Of a stretch of DNA of 64,000 nt, positions 43,296 through 56,700 are shown piece after piece; the first letter of the stretch is position 1; each line of letters opens with the position of its first letter. A program made the position numbers and the translations under genes. The DNA comes from Pleodorina starrii (Eukaryota; Chlorophyta; Chlorophyceae; Chlamydomonadales; Volvocaceae), in contig BRXU01000013.1 of the NCBI GenBank assembly GCA_030267565.1, forward strand, positions 2,272,001-2,336,000, in the 5' to 3' direction. The notes under the pieces were generated by a model. That model was given only the letters and a program-made list of their open reading frames with translations, was not told where the DNA came from and did not search any database.

Positions 43296-45356
43296 AGCAG
43301 ATAAGAGCATGAGACTTTTTTGCTGCTTGGGCGGACGGATCCGCGAGTTGGTGGAGGCTCGTGGCCCGATTGACGGGCGGCTGGGGAGGGCTGGGGCGTG
43401 TATGTGTGCTGCGGCGGCAGGGTCGGTTTTGAGCAGGGGCTGCGTTTGGCGGACTCGGGTTTGCGTGGCGGGGCGGCATTGCAGTGCATGTACGGGGGAG
43501 TACGTTGTGTCGGTCTATTTTTGGAACGGTGTTGGGGTGTTTGCTGATGTCTGGGGGGTCGTGCCTTGCCCTACCTGGCGGGTGAGGGCGGCTTGGAACA
43601 CGGATGTACTTTTGTCATGTCGTCTGAAGCTGGTCCGAGAGGTGTAATCGTCGGGGTCCCTTGCCGGACCACTAGATGATTCGGTGTTTCGAAGAGACTA
43701 GGAAACTGCAGCCATGCTTCGGTGCATTGAGCATCTAAAGGAAGCTAAATGTGCCGCTAAGATTGATGATGTTTTCGACCATGCGGAGAAGCGTCCTCTG
43801 TATGCCTTTTTGATCTGTGGAGAGAGTGAGAGCGAACTGTTGACTGAGTGCGAGTCTGGTGGTGCAGACTGGGTGATTGTTCACACACTGACGTAAGGTA
43901 TGCTGTAGTGAACGACAGACTGGCACAAAGTCATATGCTCAGGCGGGGCCTGCAAAGGCCCTGTCATATGTGAAATCACTGTAACCCTGAACGTAATCAA
44001 AGACGCAAAGCGGGTATCTGTCGACCATATGTCAGCGTTCCATCGTGCCAAGGGTCTCTGCTTTAGACGGCTTCTAAGGGCCGCACCATTCTTCACATAA
44101 CCCCCCACAGCCATCATGCCTCGTACGTAATTGCCCCAGCCGGGCCGACCGAGTGATCAACGTCAACCCAGATGTCCCTGGAAGTCCGGCAAGCCGTAAT
44201 TATGCCCTGCCCTCCCCCCGGAGTACGGAGCAAGGTTAAAGCCGGATACATACTCCCTGCCGTCAGACGTGGAAACATTGGAGGTACACATCCGCCGCCA
44301 GCGATGTGTGTCGGCGCGCGCCGCTGCCACTTTCATTGAGGCTGCCTTCCAAGGCCTTGCAACTGGGAAAGGGCTACCAAAACGGGCGCGGAGAGCTTCA
44401 TAGTCCATGCAATTGCGGAATTGCAGCCCAGCTGGTACGCGCGCGAAAGCTTCCAGCTCTTGCTGTTGCGGTGCCGTAACCCGCAAGCCAGAACCGCTGG
44501 CGTATACTACCCCCCCTTCTCATCGCCATCCTCACAGACGTCCGTGAGCCCGGTCACGTCATCAGACTAGGCATGACCGAAGCGCTCCGAAATGCCCAGT
44601 ACAGCCATTAAAAGGACCACCCAATCCCAACACGCGGTTCCCGAGGTCGAGGTAAAGGTCGGTCCTAACCCATTGGAGCGCAATCGCTCCCCGCGCACAG
44701 CCCACGCAACATCCAGGGTCAATTTTCAACCAAACAAAAGAATACAATGCATCAACGAATTAGTTTTCGAACCATCCACTAGAATGTTGCGTGTGATGGG
44801 TCTGCCATGTCCCTGTATGGCGTTGCGATTAATCCAAACGGAGCAGCTGCCATGTCCCTGTACGACGTTTAATTCAAACGGACATGGCTTTGCACGACAA
44901 ATCAAATTGTGCGGCAACTGCTGGTGCGTGTCGGCGCTGCACTTACTTGCGCAACTTTGGCGCATATATCTCCAGTCGGCGAGACGCGTGTCGACAATTT
45001 CTGATCAAGTCGCCTCCCCCACCCCCAAAAAATACACAAGTGGCTCCTGGCAAAACAACTGCCAGGAACATGAAGTGCAGCAACAATCACAGCCCCACAC
45101 AGCCCGCCGCCCTTCATATCAGCTCCCGCAGCATTTTTGGCTGCATTTTCTGGGATGCAACAAAAGTACAAGCGGCCGTGTAGCGCGTGGGAAACAAGGT
45201 GGGGTCGGACGCCCAAGCGACGCATGCATGCGGGCGGGGTGCAGTCCATGCCCCCGACGGGCCCCGCTGCCCTGGAGCGCACCTGCAGATGCTTCTCCTG
45301 CGCTGTGGCCAAATTCTGATCTCGGTACCGCAAAAAAATCTCATCTAGTCATCTTC
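43296..45356. other. Intergenic, EF-G to the small membrane protein gene
   Basis: It holds the EF-G 3' UTR (to about 43660). A 60-codon open frame (43714-43896, plus) and a 107-codon frame (44163-44486, minus) carry no recognisable motif, and no supporting exons were found. The 3' UTR of the minus-strand gene ending at 45357 must also lie here. Confidence 0.5.
43643..43647 (+). promoter_or_regulatory. TGTAA polyadenylation signal, EF-G
   Basis: It lies 348 bases after the EF-G stop codon and is the first TGTAA downstream, matching the normal volvocine arrangement. Confidence 0.65.
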
Positions 45357-46826
45357 CTAAACCTTGAGGATGCAGTAAGCCATGAAGTACAGCACGAGAG
45401 CTCCGCCGGAAGTCACCAGGTTCTGACCGACCGAGTCGCCTGCGGCGGCATCAACGCAGCGCCACGACAAAGCGGCCACAATGGCAACGAGGTTCACCAG
45501 CTTGCGCAAACAGCTGGCACTTGAGACGCGGGTGCCGCATCGCGCCTTGGTCGAAACAGCGTGCACGCCCAGGCCGGCGGCTGATGATAGCCGGGGAACC
45601 CCTCTCTCCTCCGCCCCCGTCAGAAAAGAGTCAGCGGGTGTGCTGGTCCCGAGGGCACACACGGGCGTGACCCAATAGAGGGAAGGTCACTCGTGAGCGC
45701 GGGGTGCGAGCGCGGAGTGACCGCAGGGTGCACTGGTATTGCATCTTTGCATGCGCGGGTCATGTAACTGTAGAGCTAGTGACAGACCCAGTTGGGCTCC
45801 TCTATCCGCGAGGGTCGCCCGCCTTGCATCGTACATGCATGCAACTCTTCCCCTGGCCAGTCCCTTCCAGCCTCACCTTGGTCGATAAGCCGCTCCATCT
45901 CGCACACGCGCTCGTAGTAGCGATCTACCTGTCCGTACAAATTGTAGACCAAGTGGACACATACAAGCAGGTTAACAATGCCCCAAACAACTGTCATCCA
46001 CCGGAGTACTAGCTATGGTGGGTATGGTGGCTATCCCGCGTACCGGAGCTATCCCCGCGTTATGGTGCATACTACAAGCTAGAGGACTGTTAACCATTCG
46101 CGGGGCTGTGCCCAAGCGACCCTTCTGCGGAGCAGCGCGTGCCAGCGGCCGCTGCAACCATTTTCGCACCTTGTCCGCGTCCAGGCCGTAGACCTCGAAG
46201 CATTGACGCCGCTCAGAGGGTGACCGGGCCGTGCTGCAGGCCTCGTATGCGTCCCTGGAGAGCATTATTGAAAGCATACAATGCGGGTCACATAACGCTA
46301 GCTACTGCAGTGCGGTTTCCCAGGGCTTCGCACCATGGAGCAATGAAACACCTCGAAGCTTCTATGCTACGTGGAAACCTTACCGTCGATGGCCGCGGTG
46401 CCATCCATGCCAGAATATGCTAATATGTCGCGCCGTGGGGACCCTCAGGTACACAGGAATGCCAAGACGAAATGTTCCGGAAACAAGACTACCACGTCAG
46501 CATTAGCCCGCGCTTCGACAGTCTTGGACACCCACGACGCAGAGATGATAGAATTCTTCGTCCATATATGCCGAATTCTCTACGCGAGTGAACCTAGTAC
46601 TGGGAACTAACCTGACATCGTTCAGAGAAAGCCCGACAGGCGACCCATTCAGCTGGAACACGCCGCACACGTTGCGATTCAGATCGGGTCGCGACATGCC
46701 TCCTTGGCCGTTGTGGGGAAATGCTCCACTGGCTCCACTGGCGCGCACAAGCACAGTCCGACGAAGCGGTCGCGACGACAGTCCCGCGCTGACGCGTTGC
46801 GAGCTGCCACGCGTAACATAAGTCAT
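45357..46826 (-). CDS. Unrecognised small membrane protein with a transit-peptide-like N terminus
   Basis: Four minus-strand exons fit in phase: 46612..46826, 46170..46254, 45877..45928, 45357..45580, giving 191 residues. I do not recognise the family. The first 35 residues are rich in Ser, Arg, Thr and Val with no acidic residue (MTYVTRGSSQRVSAG…), as in algal organelle transit peptides. The middle is soluble and Cys-containing (VRDAYEACSTARSP, RQCFEVYGLDADK, VDRYYERVCEMERL), probably helical. The C-terminal third carries two hydrophobic segments (KLVNLVAIVAALSW and SGGALVLYFMAYCILKV) and ends right after the second. The splicing is supported by conserved phase and by motif-like continuity only; the last acceptor (before 45580) is the least certain. 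The likely setting is an organelle membrane. Confidence 0.55.
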
Positions 46827-49800
46827 TGTTCGTTAGTACTTTGCTCCGCGGAAGCCTGCCTCTTATCGGGTAGACTTGAGTGCAACTGTTTGCGGGGTAT
46901 AACTGCTGGCAGTCCAAGCCTGACCGCGTGACCAGTGGCTTGTAAATATGTACAGTAGTAATATCTGAAGTGAAGTTACACCACCTGTGCAAATTTTGCC
47001 AATTTGACGTTTTTTCGTGCGGCTTTCGTACGGAAGGTTTTTACGGGAGGGACATTTGACATCAAATCTACCGCTCAAATCCACAAAATCACACCGAATC
47101 TTATGAACGATTCATTATGGTGGCGTGTACACCAGGTATTGACTCCATCTACCGTGTTGCTTTGAACCCGCGTGTCGAGCCCGAAAGCCCCCCGAAAGCC
47201 CTTTTTCCAAAGACCAGTTCGAAGATTGAATTCCCAAACGAATAACGCCTAACTTTCGAGTATTGGTCTGAGCAAGCTTCTTCTGACCTTGAGGCTCGTG
47301 TGTGGGCTGCCGTGACACACCCACACAACCCTGCTTTAACGAAGTCGTAGTTCCCGTTCCCCATCCCACCCCCAAACATGGGGCCAATCAAAGGTTTCAG
47401 TTGAGGGGATTACGGTTTGCTTGTTAGAGGGGGGGGCGCTTGTGGTGGCCGGTGGGAATTAAGGCATTGTGGAGGGAGGGTACACGGGTGGACGCTTTAC
47501 CCACCCAACCCAACCGTTTTCCTGGTTGCGGTAGACTAGTTTACGTTTTTCGCTGCCTGTCTGTGGGTGCTGCCGCCGAATCCCATACACCCGCGGGCGG
47601 TTGTGACTCCGAACTCCTTTCGGTGGGCAGCTGGGCGCCCTACCAGAGGAAGGGTGGTAGGGTGGCTCCTCGCAGCTTGTCGGGTGGACGACTGCTAATA
47701 GGGGCGCTCGGGGTGGCTCCTTCCCGCTGAATGGCCCCTAACCCTCTGCTGTGAGTGTTCACAGACTGGGGTTGCCCCTAAGTTTAGCTTATCGGGTCGT
47801 GTCCCTGGTCGGTGGGGCCCGCCCTCCGTGGTTTGGGCTTTGGCTGAGGCAGCGTCAGGTGCGGTACGCGCCGGTGATGCTGCTGGGATTTGGGTCCACT
47901 GGGAAACGGCTCATTCATGACAGGCTCGTTCAAGCTCTCGTTAAAAGAGCTCCGCGACTTCTTATCTAAGTCGAAACGGACCATCGACAGGGCTTGGTAT
48001 CGCCGCACGGAACCACTAAAACTTGTTTCCAGGCCAACCGGGCAATGGCAGGTGAGATGCCGGTCGTCCCTCGGCCGTCAGTGCCCAGCTCTGCAGGGTT
48101 CACACAAGTCAACAAGCATGTATGCAAGCCTTACGGCGGGGGTGCGCTGCTGGGACATCAATGTGGCCGGTCGTGCCGGCAACTGATGTCCCAGCTGAAG
48201 AACAGCATCAAACTCGTCGACGACAGCAACGGCCACAGGAGCAGCGCGAGGCGGACGGACAGCAGCGTCGTTTGGCCATATCGGTCATATCAGCCGTCCC
48301 TTGCGTTGGCCATGTGAGAGTCGGATGCAGCTGCGTTGGCTGCCTCTGGCGTGCCTCGACGGATTGGGTGCGGCAAGGTGGGTGTTCGGGGTTAGGTGCG
48401 CCCACCACGGCTCGAGGAGAATACAAGGCAGAGCTGCTACTATACATGGGGTAACTCTACACCACACCACACCACACCACACTGTCCAATTTCAGCTCTT
48501 GAAGTGCACAGCCTGGGCTACGGCGAACAGACAGCCCGATACTCAGGCCTGGAGGCGTCGTCATGGGCCTGCAGCAGAAATCGCCTGCAGCAGTGTTTGT
48601 TACCTACACGAGTCAAACTGCCGCACGTGTCAGGAGGGGGCGCGCCGCGAGAGGGTGACAACGTGACATGTCAAGAGGCCTCACTGGCTCTCGGAGCCAG
48701 CACAGCACGGGGCCGATCAGCAAACGGCCCTTCCGAGACCCGCCATCGAGAGACCCGTCGAGGAGGCAGTGCGCAGCATTTTTGGCGCGGTGGCGGTCAC
48801 GACGTCCTCACGCTGCTGCTGCAGGCTGCTCAGTCGGCGGCCTGGTCAAAATCGTGTCGTGGGGCTGCCGCACGCAGGTTATGCGGATCTCCCGTGCACC
48901 GCCCTGCCCTCGCCCCTGCAACGCGCAAGCCCCAGTTGGCGGCCCAACCAAGCCCAGCCGCAGGATCCGCATCGAGTCCAGAGTCCATAATTCAGCTCTG
49001 GGGCTGCAATTCAACAACGAACACAGTCCAAACGCGAATCTCCCCCCTCCCCCCGCAGTCAACCTCCAACACTCCTCCCTGCCCTCTCCCGCCCCAGATG
49101 CATCGTATCAGGCCGACCAATTGCGTCCGTTCGTAAACGGGTACCCAAACCCCCGCCCAACACGCAAGCAAATCCCGAGAGCTGCGCACGTAGCATACGG
49201 TGCAGCATGGCGAGCCCCACAACCAGCAACATGACAACGCAAGCAGCTGCCTGGAGCACAGCCAGAAAACAGCCGCAAATGCCGCACCCCGTGTCGTAAA
49301 TGTCAGTACCCGCCGCTTGGCCCCTCCGCTCAATCACCTCCATTGCACGCACGCCCTCCTATCCGCCCCCCACATGTTTGCGCTCCTCTCTTGAGACGCG
49401 CACATGCCCTGTCCACTGGAACCAGGAAGCATGGCGCCTGCCTTTGCCGCAGCCACTGAGGGAAGGCCGGGCAGCGGTCGGCGGGCGCGCCCGAAGGTGA
49501 GGAGGTACCAAGGACCCCCCGCCCGCGCGCGCGCGTGCGTAAAACGCTCTTCGCGCGGGGCAGGAGGAGTTCTCTCGATCGATGCCGCGTGTCGCTCGCT
49601 GATCCCTGTTCCGCCGCAGCACCGCTAAAAAATGACGCAACATCCCCCCGAGTGACAAAAAACAAACAGACAAACAGTCAGCAAGCAAAACCTCCTCCGA
49701 TATCAATTCGCCCTCTTGGTCAAGTCGCCTGCACCGCAATGCTCAGCGTCCTCTGCTGCCCGATCGCCTTGCATGCCGGTGAGACACCAGACCCCGCCGG

Positions 49801-50702
49801 TCGGCCGTTCCGTCCCTGGAAAAGGCCATCCCCTCAGAAGGCATCGATATGGAGGATTCCCTTGATGCATAACGGCGATTCCCGCGAGGTGCCGGCATGG
49901 TGACACGGCGAGGACATCCACCCCAGGTCCAAACGGACCGCCAGGGCCACGCGCGGAGGTGGCCACACCAGAGCGCAGCGCAACAGGACCCACTCAATAC
50001 ACTTGCAGTACTCCCTCCAATGGCGCCGCCAAAGCCAAAGGCACAAACACGGGTCGGCATTGGCCGCGGCCGGGGCCGGGGCGGCGCCGCGAGCAAATGC
50101 GTGGTGCTCCCCAGATCGGGGGGGGGGTACGGTGTTGTCGTCAATCCCGGGGCGGACAGCCAAGCTGGCTGGCTGGCCGGCTGGCTGGCTGGCAAGACGT
50201 CCCACACCGGCTGCTGGCTGCCTGTGCGTGCTCTTGATGGCAGCGCACGTTGCCCCCCTCGTCCGTTCTATTGATTCTACCTCATTCGTTCGACCACCAA
50301 CCACCTCTCGTTATAGAAACCCGCACGGCAACACGGACACACGCGCCCCTCGCTCCTGGGGCTTCTGGGCGCCGGCCGGATGCCCATGCCACATCACTTC
50401 ACGTCAGGTCATAACAGGCTCCCAGCCCCAAGCCATACCTTCTCTCCTTCCGCCTGTCTGACTACAAGCCCTCGAGCACCTGACCCTCCACAATCCCTCC
50501 TGCGGTGCTGATGCTTTCCTACGCGCCGGTCGCTGAGGGGAGGGCCAACGAGGACTGCGCTAGGGCGCCTAACAGCCCCGCTGAGGAGCCCTTCGCCTTC
50601 GACCTCGCCCGGCGTCCATCGCCGCCCTGCCAAACGCTTTCAGCTCACTCGCGCTCCCCTCCGACCCAACCCGACCCGACCCGCAGCCGACCGACCCACG
50701 GG
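46827..50702. other. Long stretch without a confident gene
   Basis: It includes upstream sequence of the small membrane protein gene and the 3' UTR of the pseudokinase gene, both on the minus strand. Repeats seen are ACACC units (48458-48481) and GGCT units (50164-50192). A plus-strand frame at about 47917-48050 ends at a good donor (CAG|gtgaga) and another open frame follows, but neither has a recognisable domain. No tRNA or rRNA was identified. Confidence 0.5.
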
Positions 50703-53700
50703 TCAGAGCCCCTCCGCCACGCCCTGGAGCGCGCCACCGCCGGCCCAACCCGCCCCCGCCGCGGCGCTGGCCACCGCCGCCGCGGCGCTGACTTCCGCCA
50801 GCTTGTCGCCGATGCGGCGGAAGGACGGGCGCTGCTTGGGGTTGCCCGCCCAGCAGCGCGCAGCCAGCGACTGGTACCACAGGGGGGTGCCCTCGGGCCA
50901 GGGCGGTCGCACACCGTCGGCAATGATGGTCTGCAGCAGCTTGATGGGAGTGCCCGCCAGGTTGGCGAAGGCCACACTGCCCGTGTATAGCTCCCACCTG
51001 ATGGGGGCGGGAGGCGGTGACATGAGGGACGCGGAGGTGGGAGGCGGCGGGGCGAGGCGGGGAGGCGGGGCGGGGCGGTGACGAGGCGGCGTTTCTGGAG
51101 CGCGCACTCCGTTCTTGTTCATTGGTACCGGTTACCGCGACCGGGCAACTAGATAGCTATCGAGGTGGCGTGAGGCGGTGGGTGGCGCGGCGAGGCGGGA
51201 GGATGCGAGGTGAGGAGGCGCCAGTGCGTTGTTTCAGGTAGTTCGTGTCGTGTCGCAGGCAACGCGATAGACACTGCGCCGCTTGTCCCGAACTCAACAA
51301 GCCCCTTTGCGACCGCTTCCGCCCTTTTCTCTCCCGTCTTTCCCTTCCCTTCCCTTCCTTTCCCTTCCCTCCCTTCCCGAGCTCCCGATGCCCCTCGCCC
51401 GAGCTCCCAAGGCCCCTACGTGCCTACGACCCGCACGACCCAGCGACCCACATCAGGATGCCGAACATGTACACGTCGGCGCTGCGACCAAAGCGCTCGC
51501 CGCGATGCACCTCCGGCGGCAGGTACGGCAGTACGGCGCTGCGGTTCCGTTGCAGCAGCTTGCGCACCGTCTGGCTGCCCTTGGAGAAGCCCACCACCGT
51601 CATGCCTACGGTGCGGTGCGGCCAGGTGCGGCGCGGTGGGGTGGGGTGCGGAAGGCGGGCTCGGGGCTTCAAGGGCGTGCAAGCGCAGCGTTCATCGTGG
51701 AGGGGCGCTCCGAGCGCGGCGTGCGGGCGGAGAGCCGCGGCGAAGCGGGGCGAAAGCGCGAGCGGCGAGAACCCGCGGCGAGGCGGGGCGAGGCACGCCG
51801 GGGCGCGTTTGCTGTGGTGCGCAACCCGCCAGACGAGGAGGCAACGACCACTTTGCCTGGGCAGGAAACCATAAAATAAATTCCTAACTCCTTTGTCGAG
51901 GGCGGCCCGCGGCCCAGAGGCCCCCGGCCGGGGGTGCCGCGGAACCGGCCAAACAAAAGGACAAGAGCGTCCACTCCAACACCCCCAGCACCCTCATGAT
52001 CATCCTTGCTCACGTGATCAGCAGCTGCGGTGGTCGGCCGCGGCCGTGCCGCGGGGGGCAGCACCTCCGCCTTCCCGTCCCTACAGCTACAGTGCCACTT
52101 CCTTACCCCGGCCCTTCACCCCTCACCGCACCCACCTGCGTCCTTGATCTTGACCAGCACGTCCGTCCTGATGGGCCGCCCCGGCTGTGGCCGCTCCGGT
52201 CTGGAGGAGCGCTCGGGGTCCGCCGCGCTTCCGCCATAGCCACTGGACCCCAAAATCCAGCCGCCGGCGCTGCGCCCCCGGCTCATGCCGCCGCCACCGT
52301 TGCCGCCGCCGCCCCCGTTGCCGCCGCCGCCGCCGCTGAGCACCGCGGTGGCGCCAGCCGCTGTCGCGACGCCGCCGGAGCCGGCGCGCTGCGGCGTCGG
52401 CGACGTGCGCGGTGTGGCGCCGCTGCCGCCGCCGCCGCCTCCGGCAGCGATGTCCACGGGGCCGGTGCGGTCTTGCAGCCCGGAGCTGGCGTGGCTGCAG
52501 CCGCCGCGCGGCAGCGCCAGCAGCACATTCTCCGGCCGCAGCTCGCCGTGTGCCAGGCCGGCGGAGTGAAGCGCCGCCATGCCTGCCGCGATCTGCGTCA
52601 GGATCGCCAGCAGCAGCTGCATGGGCGGCGCCGCGTGGCTAGGGCCCCAGCCGGCGCCGCTGCCGAACGCGCCGGCGTTGGCGCCGCCGCTGTTGGACGC
52701 GCCCGTCATGGCCAGGCCAGGCGACGAGTCGACGTTGAACACCGGGTCGTTGCCGGAAGTTACTTCCGGCAGGGACGGCAGGAACGGTGGCATGTGCCCG
52801 CCACCGCCGCCGCCGGCGGCGACGGCCGTCCCGCCTCCCGCGCCGCCGGACCAGAGCTGGCCGGCCGTGGGCGTGCCCGGGTGTCCCCAGCCGTCGCTGA
52901 GCCCCGTGGTCTGGCTGCTGGTGGCATGCGTGTACGGCATCGTCGCCGCGCCGAGCTGCTCCGCCAGCGTCAGGCCGCCGCCGCCGCCGCCGTCGGGCGC
53001 CGCCGCCGCCACGAGCATGCGCTTCTGCATGGCCTCCCGCAGACTGAGCGAGGGGAAGAGCTCAAGCAGGAGTGCCAGGCCGCGCTTGAACTTCTCCCGC
53101 CGCGGCAGCACCGCCGTCAGGTACACGCCGGCGCCCGGCGCGTCCGCCGCGCCGGCGCCCGACATGAGGTCGGACATGGCGTGGGCCAGCATGTTGAGCG
53201 GCCCCAGCCCCAGCCCCATGCCGCCCTGCTGCTGCAGCGCCAGCTGCTGCTGCAGCTGCAGCTGCTGCTGTTGCTGGCTGTGCGCGTGCATCAGGGCGAC
53301 GGCGCCGCCGGCGCTAGCGGCGGCCGCCGTCCCGGCGGCGGCGGCCGCGGCTCCGCCGCCGCCGTGCGCGACGAAGGAGTTGCCGCTGGCGCCCCCCGCG
53401 CCGTGCAGCCGCTGGCCTCCCTTGCCCGCCACTACCTCGTAAACGAGCGGGTAGACCATGAGCACGCGCAGCACGTTGGGATGCCGCACGCTGCTCAGCT
53501 GCTGCTGCGCGGCGATCGTGAGCGCCTCAGACTCCAGGTGGCCTGCGGGCGGGAGGCAAGAAAGCGGTGGTGGATGGCGGGAGGCAAGAAGGACGATACG
53601 GTGGCGCAGCGGAGAAGATACGTACACGATCGAGGACCCAGCGGGATGCAGGGAGGCCCTGGCTGCAGCAGGGCAGGCAGCGAGGGACACGGGGCACCGC

Positions 53701-56700
53701 CCGCAGCGAAGCCGGACGGACCCAACATGCGGAGGAGTAGCGGTGCAATGATCGCGCCGCGGCGGAAGCTACGGTAGGCGTAGCCTCCCGCACCCGCCCC
53801 ACCCACTTGGGCCCCGGGGCCCGGCCCTGGCGGACGAGCCGCGGTACCTGCCTGCCTGCCTGCCTGCATGCATGCATGCCACCCCAGCCCGACATCCGAA
53901 GATCTCGAATATCCTCACCTCCCCGCTATCCTGCTCCTACCCATGCCCCTCCCAAGTCCAGCTTTCCTGCCTGCCTGCCTGCCTGCATGCATGCCACCCC
54001 AGCCCGACATCCGAAGATCTCGAATATCCTCATCTCCCCGCTATCCTGCTCCTACCCATGCCCCTCCCAAGTCCAGCTTTCCACGTGCCCTCATCCGTGT
54101 CCCCAAAGATAGTTGTCCTCAAGATAGCTGTCCCCAGGACAAGACCGCTTTCCCCGTCGTGCCCCCCCCCGTCGTGGCCCCCCATCCGGACCTGGCCGGC
54201 CGTCCATGGACATGTGAGAGCGCATCATCTTAAGAGCCACCGTCTGGCCCCGGTATACCGCCAGGTACACAGACACGTTGCGGGTACGGTGCATGTCGTA
54301 CAGAATGTCCACCAGCTCCGGCCACCCCTGTCGACCGTCCGTCGGCGCCCCAGTAGAGTACGGGAGTACGGTGCAGCACACATGCGCGGCCGCCGCCAGT
54401 GGGAGGAGGGAAAAGGCGGGTTAGGAGCGCGCGTGTGCGATGCGCGGTGTGCGGCATGCGTGGCGCTGGGCGAGGATACTGAGTGCAATCGAGTGGGTCC
54501 CAAATCGACCCAGATCGGGTCCCCAGGCCCACATTGGACACAGAGCAAGCTTTGCAGTAGAGCGCTGCGTGTGTGTGTTTGTGCTGTAGATGGCACAGAG
54601 GGGTACAATGCAAGCGTTCGTACCGGAAGCTGATGGCGCGGTGAAAGTGCTGTGCGGACGTCAGATTTGCATGAAGAGCTGAAAACAGACGTTTTCCAGC
54701 CTCCCAGCCAAGGCCACACCAGCTAAGGCCTCCGGGAAGACAAGGAGAAAGTCAATATCTCAGTGCGCATTTATAAAATCTCCCACGCGCGGCCTGGGGC
54801 CCAAGGCGCCAGGGCATCCGTAATGGTGCGGCATTGCTGGCTGCTCTGCGCACGGGCGCAACCGCCTTCCCCGGACGCCGAAATGACACCCAGCCCGCTG
54901 GTCTCCAGACCTGCAGCTCCCGGCTGCTGCCGCTGATCTCCTCTCCATCTTCCCCATCCACGTCCACGCCATCGGCAGCGCCGCCCGTCACATCCGCTGC
55001 CACGGCGCCGCCGCCGCCGCCGCTGCCGTTACGCGCCAGCGGCGCGGCGCCGGCGGGTGCCTCGGACCGGAGGCCCTCCGCCCCCAACGCCTCCAGCGTC
55101 CGTACAATCCTCCCCTGCGGCTGGCTGGTTTGCTGCTCGCGACTGGCGCCGCCTGCCGGCGTCGCCTGCCCCTCCCTGCCCGAGTCTTGCCCCGCATCAC
55201 GTGTCGACCCCGCCGCCTGCCCCGCCCGGTCCTGGGGAAGTCTGAAGCTCAGGCTCCCAGGGCTGGTGCTGGGGGGTCCGGAGGTCGGGCCCCGGGCTGC
55301 CGGCGCCGCCGCCGCCGCTGCCGCTGCCGCTGCCGCCTCGGCGGCGGTGACTGCCGGATCGGACGACTCCAGGCCACCGGCGCCGCCGCCGCCGCTGCCG
55401 CCACTGCCGCCGCCGCCGCCGTTCCCCGCCGTCGCATGCTCCGGCGGGATCCGATGCCGCGGCGACGACGACGCCGTCGTCGCCGCGCCGAAGCTCCGAC
55501 ACGCCGTCGCCGCCGCCGCCCCCGCCGGCCCGTCGTCGCTGTCGGGCAGCATGAACCCCGCGTACTCCAGCACTGCGGCCGCTGCCGCCAGCGCCGCAGC
55601 CGCCTCCCTGTTGCCGGCACCGCCGGTGCCGGCGGCCTGCTCCACGCTCCGGGTCGGCAGCTCAAACGACGGCCGCAGCGACGAGGCGTTGGAGCAAAGG
55701 CTGTTGCCGGTGGTGGTGCGCCGCACGCGGCCGCGGCCGCCCACGGGCGGCCGGCCGCCTCGGAACTGCGGCCTGTGCGACTCGGGATCCTCCGACAGCA
55801 CCGCGTACCACTCGTGCCGCAGCTTGCCCACCAGCTGGCCGAACACGGCGCGGGACAGCATCGCGGCCAGGTCGCCCCAGGCCGCCCGGCTGAACGTCAA
55901 GTTGAACTCGTTCCTGGACAAACCCAGGGGGCGGGGCGGGGCGGGTCAGGTTCGGCTGAATCGGATTACCCCAGGGGGTATAAAGAAACATCCGCAGCGG
56001 AGAAGGAGACGGCGGTAGCGAACGGGGGGCGGGGCGGGGCGGGGGAGGTTGGGCTGATGCGGAGGGTAGAGAAGACAGTCCCATTAGGCAAGCTGGCAGG
56101 CTGTGTGAGACCTAGAGGATGAGGTGGTTTCCCACCATGTCCGGGCCCCCTGTCCCCCGGCTGCGCTGCCTGCCCTGTCACGGCCCTTCGGCGCCGCACC
56201 TGGCGAACACGTAGACGCATCCCAGCGAGCGGCAGCGGTGCACGAGCGGCAGGATGACCAGCGTGCCGGCGGTGGCGGGGCGGGTGTTGTTGAGCGCCAG
56301 GTCGCGAGCCACCATGCGGCCGCCGCCAAAGTACTGCAGCGCGTCCTTGATGATCATGATGTCGCCCGCCTGCACACACACACACCCCCAAGCAACCACC
56401 CAATCACCCGCCCAATCAATCAATCAATCAATCAAGCACCGGTGATCCTTTTGGGTTGAGACTGTGAGATGGTTGAATGGTTTCATTCCTTCGGGCGAAA
56501 ATCGACGGTTGGCGGTTGTCCGTTGGTTGGAGGGATGGTTTTTCGGCAGAGCCTTTCGAGGACAGCCCTTTCGGAGGCGACCGGGAGCCCGCGGCCAGCC
56601 CCCGACCGCTGCCGCATGCGCAACGCCTGCTCGTGTAGCGGCCCAGCGTGTGCCAGAGCAAGCGTCACCACCACCCGGTCCTCCCCTCCTGGCTGTAGGC

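Noticed and set aside
44163..44486. 107-codon ORF on the minus strand
   Set aside because: There is no recognisable domain and no supporting splice partner. It could be real but cannot be supported.
45877..46254. CP12-like protein
   Set aside because: The Cys-bearing helical segment recalls CP12 at first sight, but the AWDxVEEL core and the C-terminal Cys pair spacing are absent.
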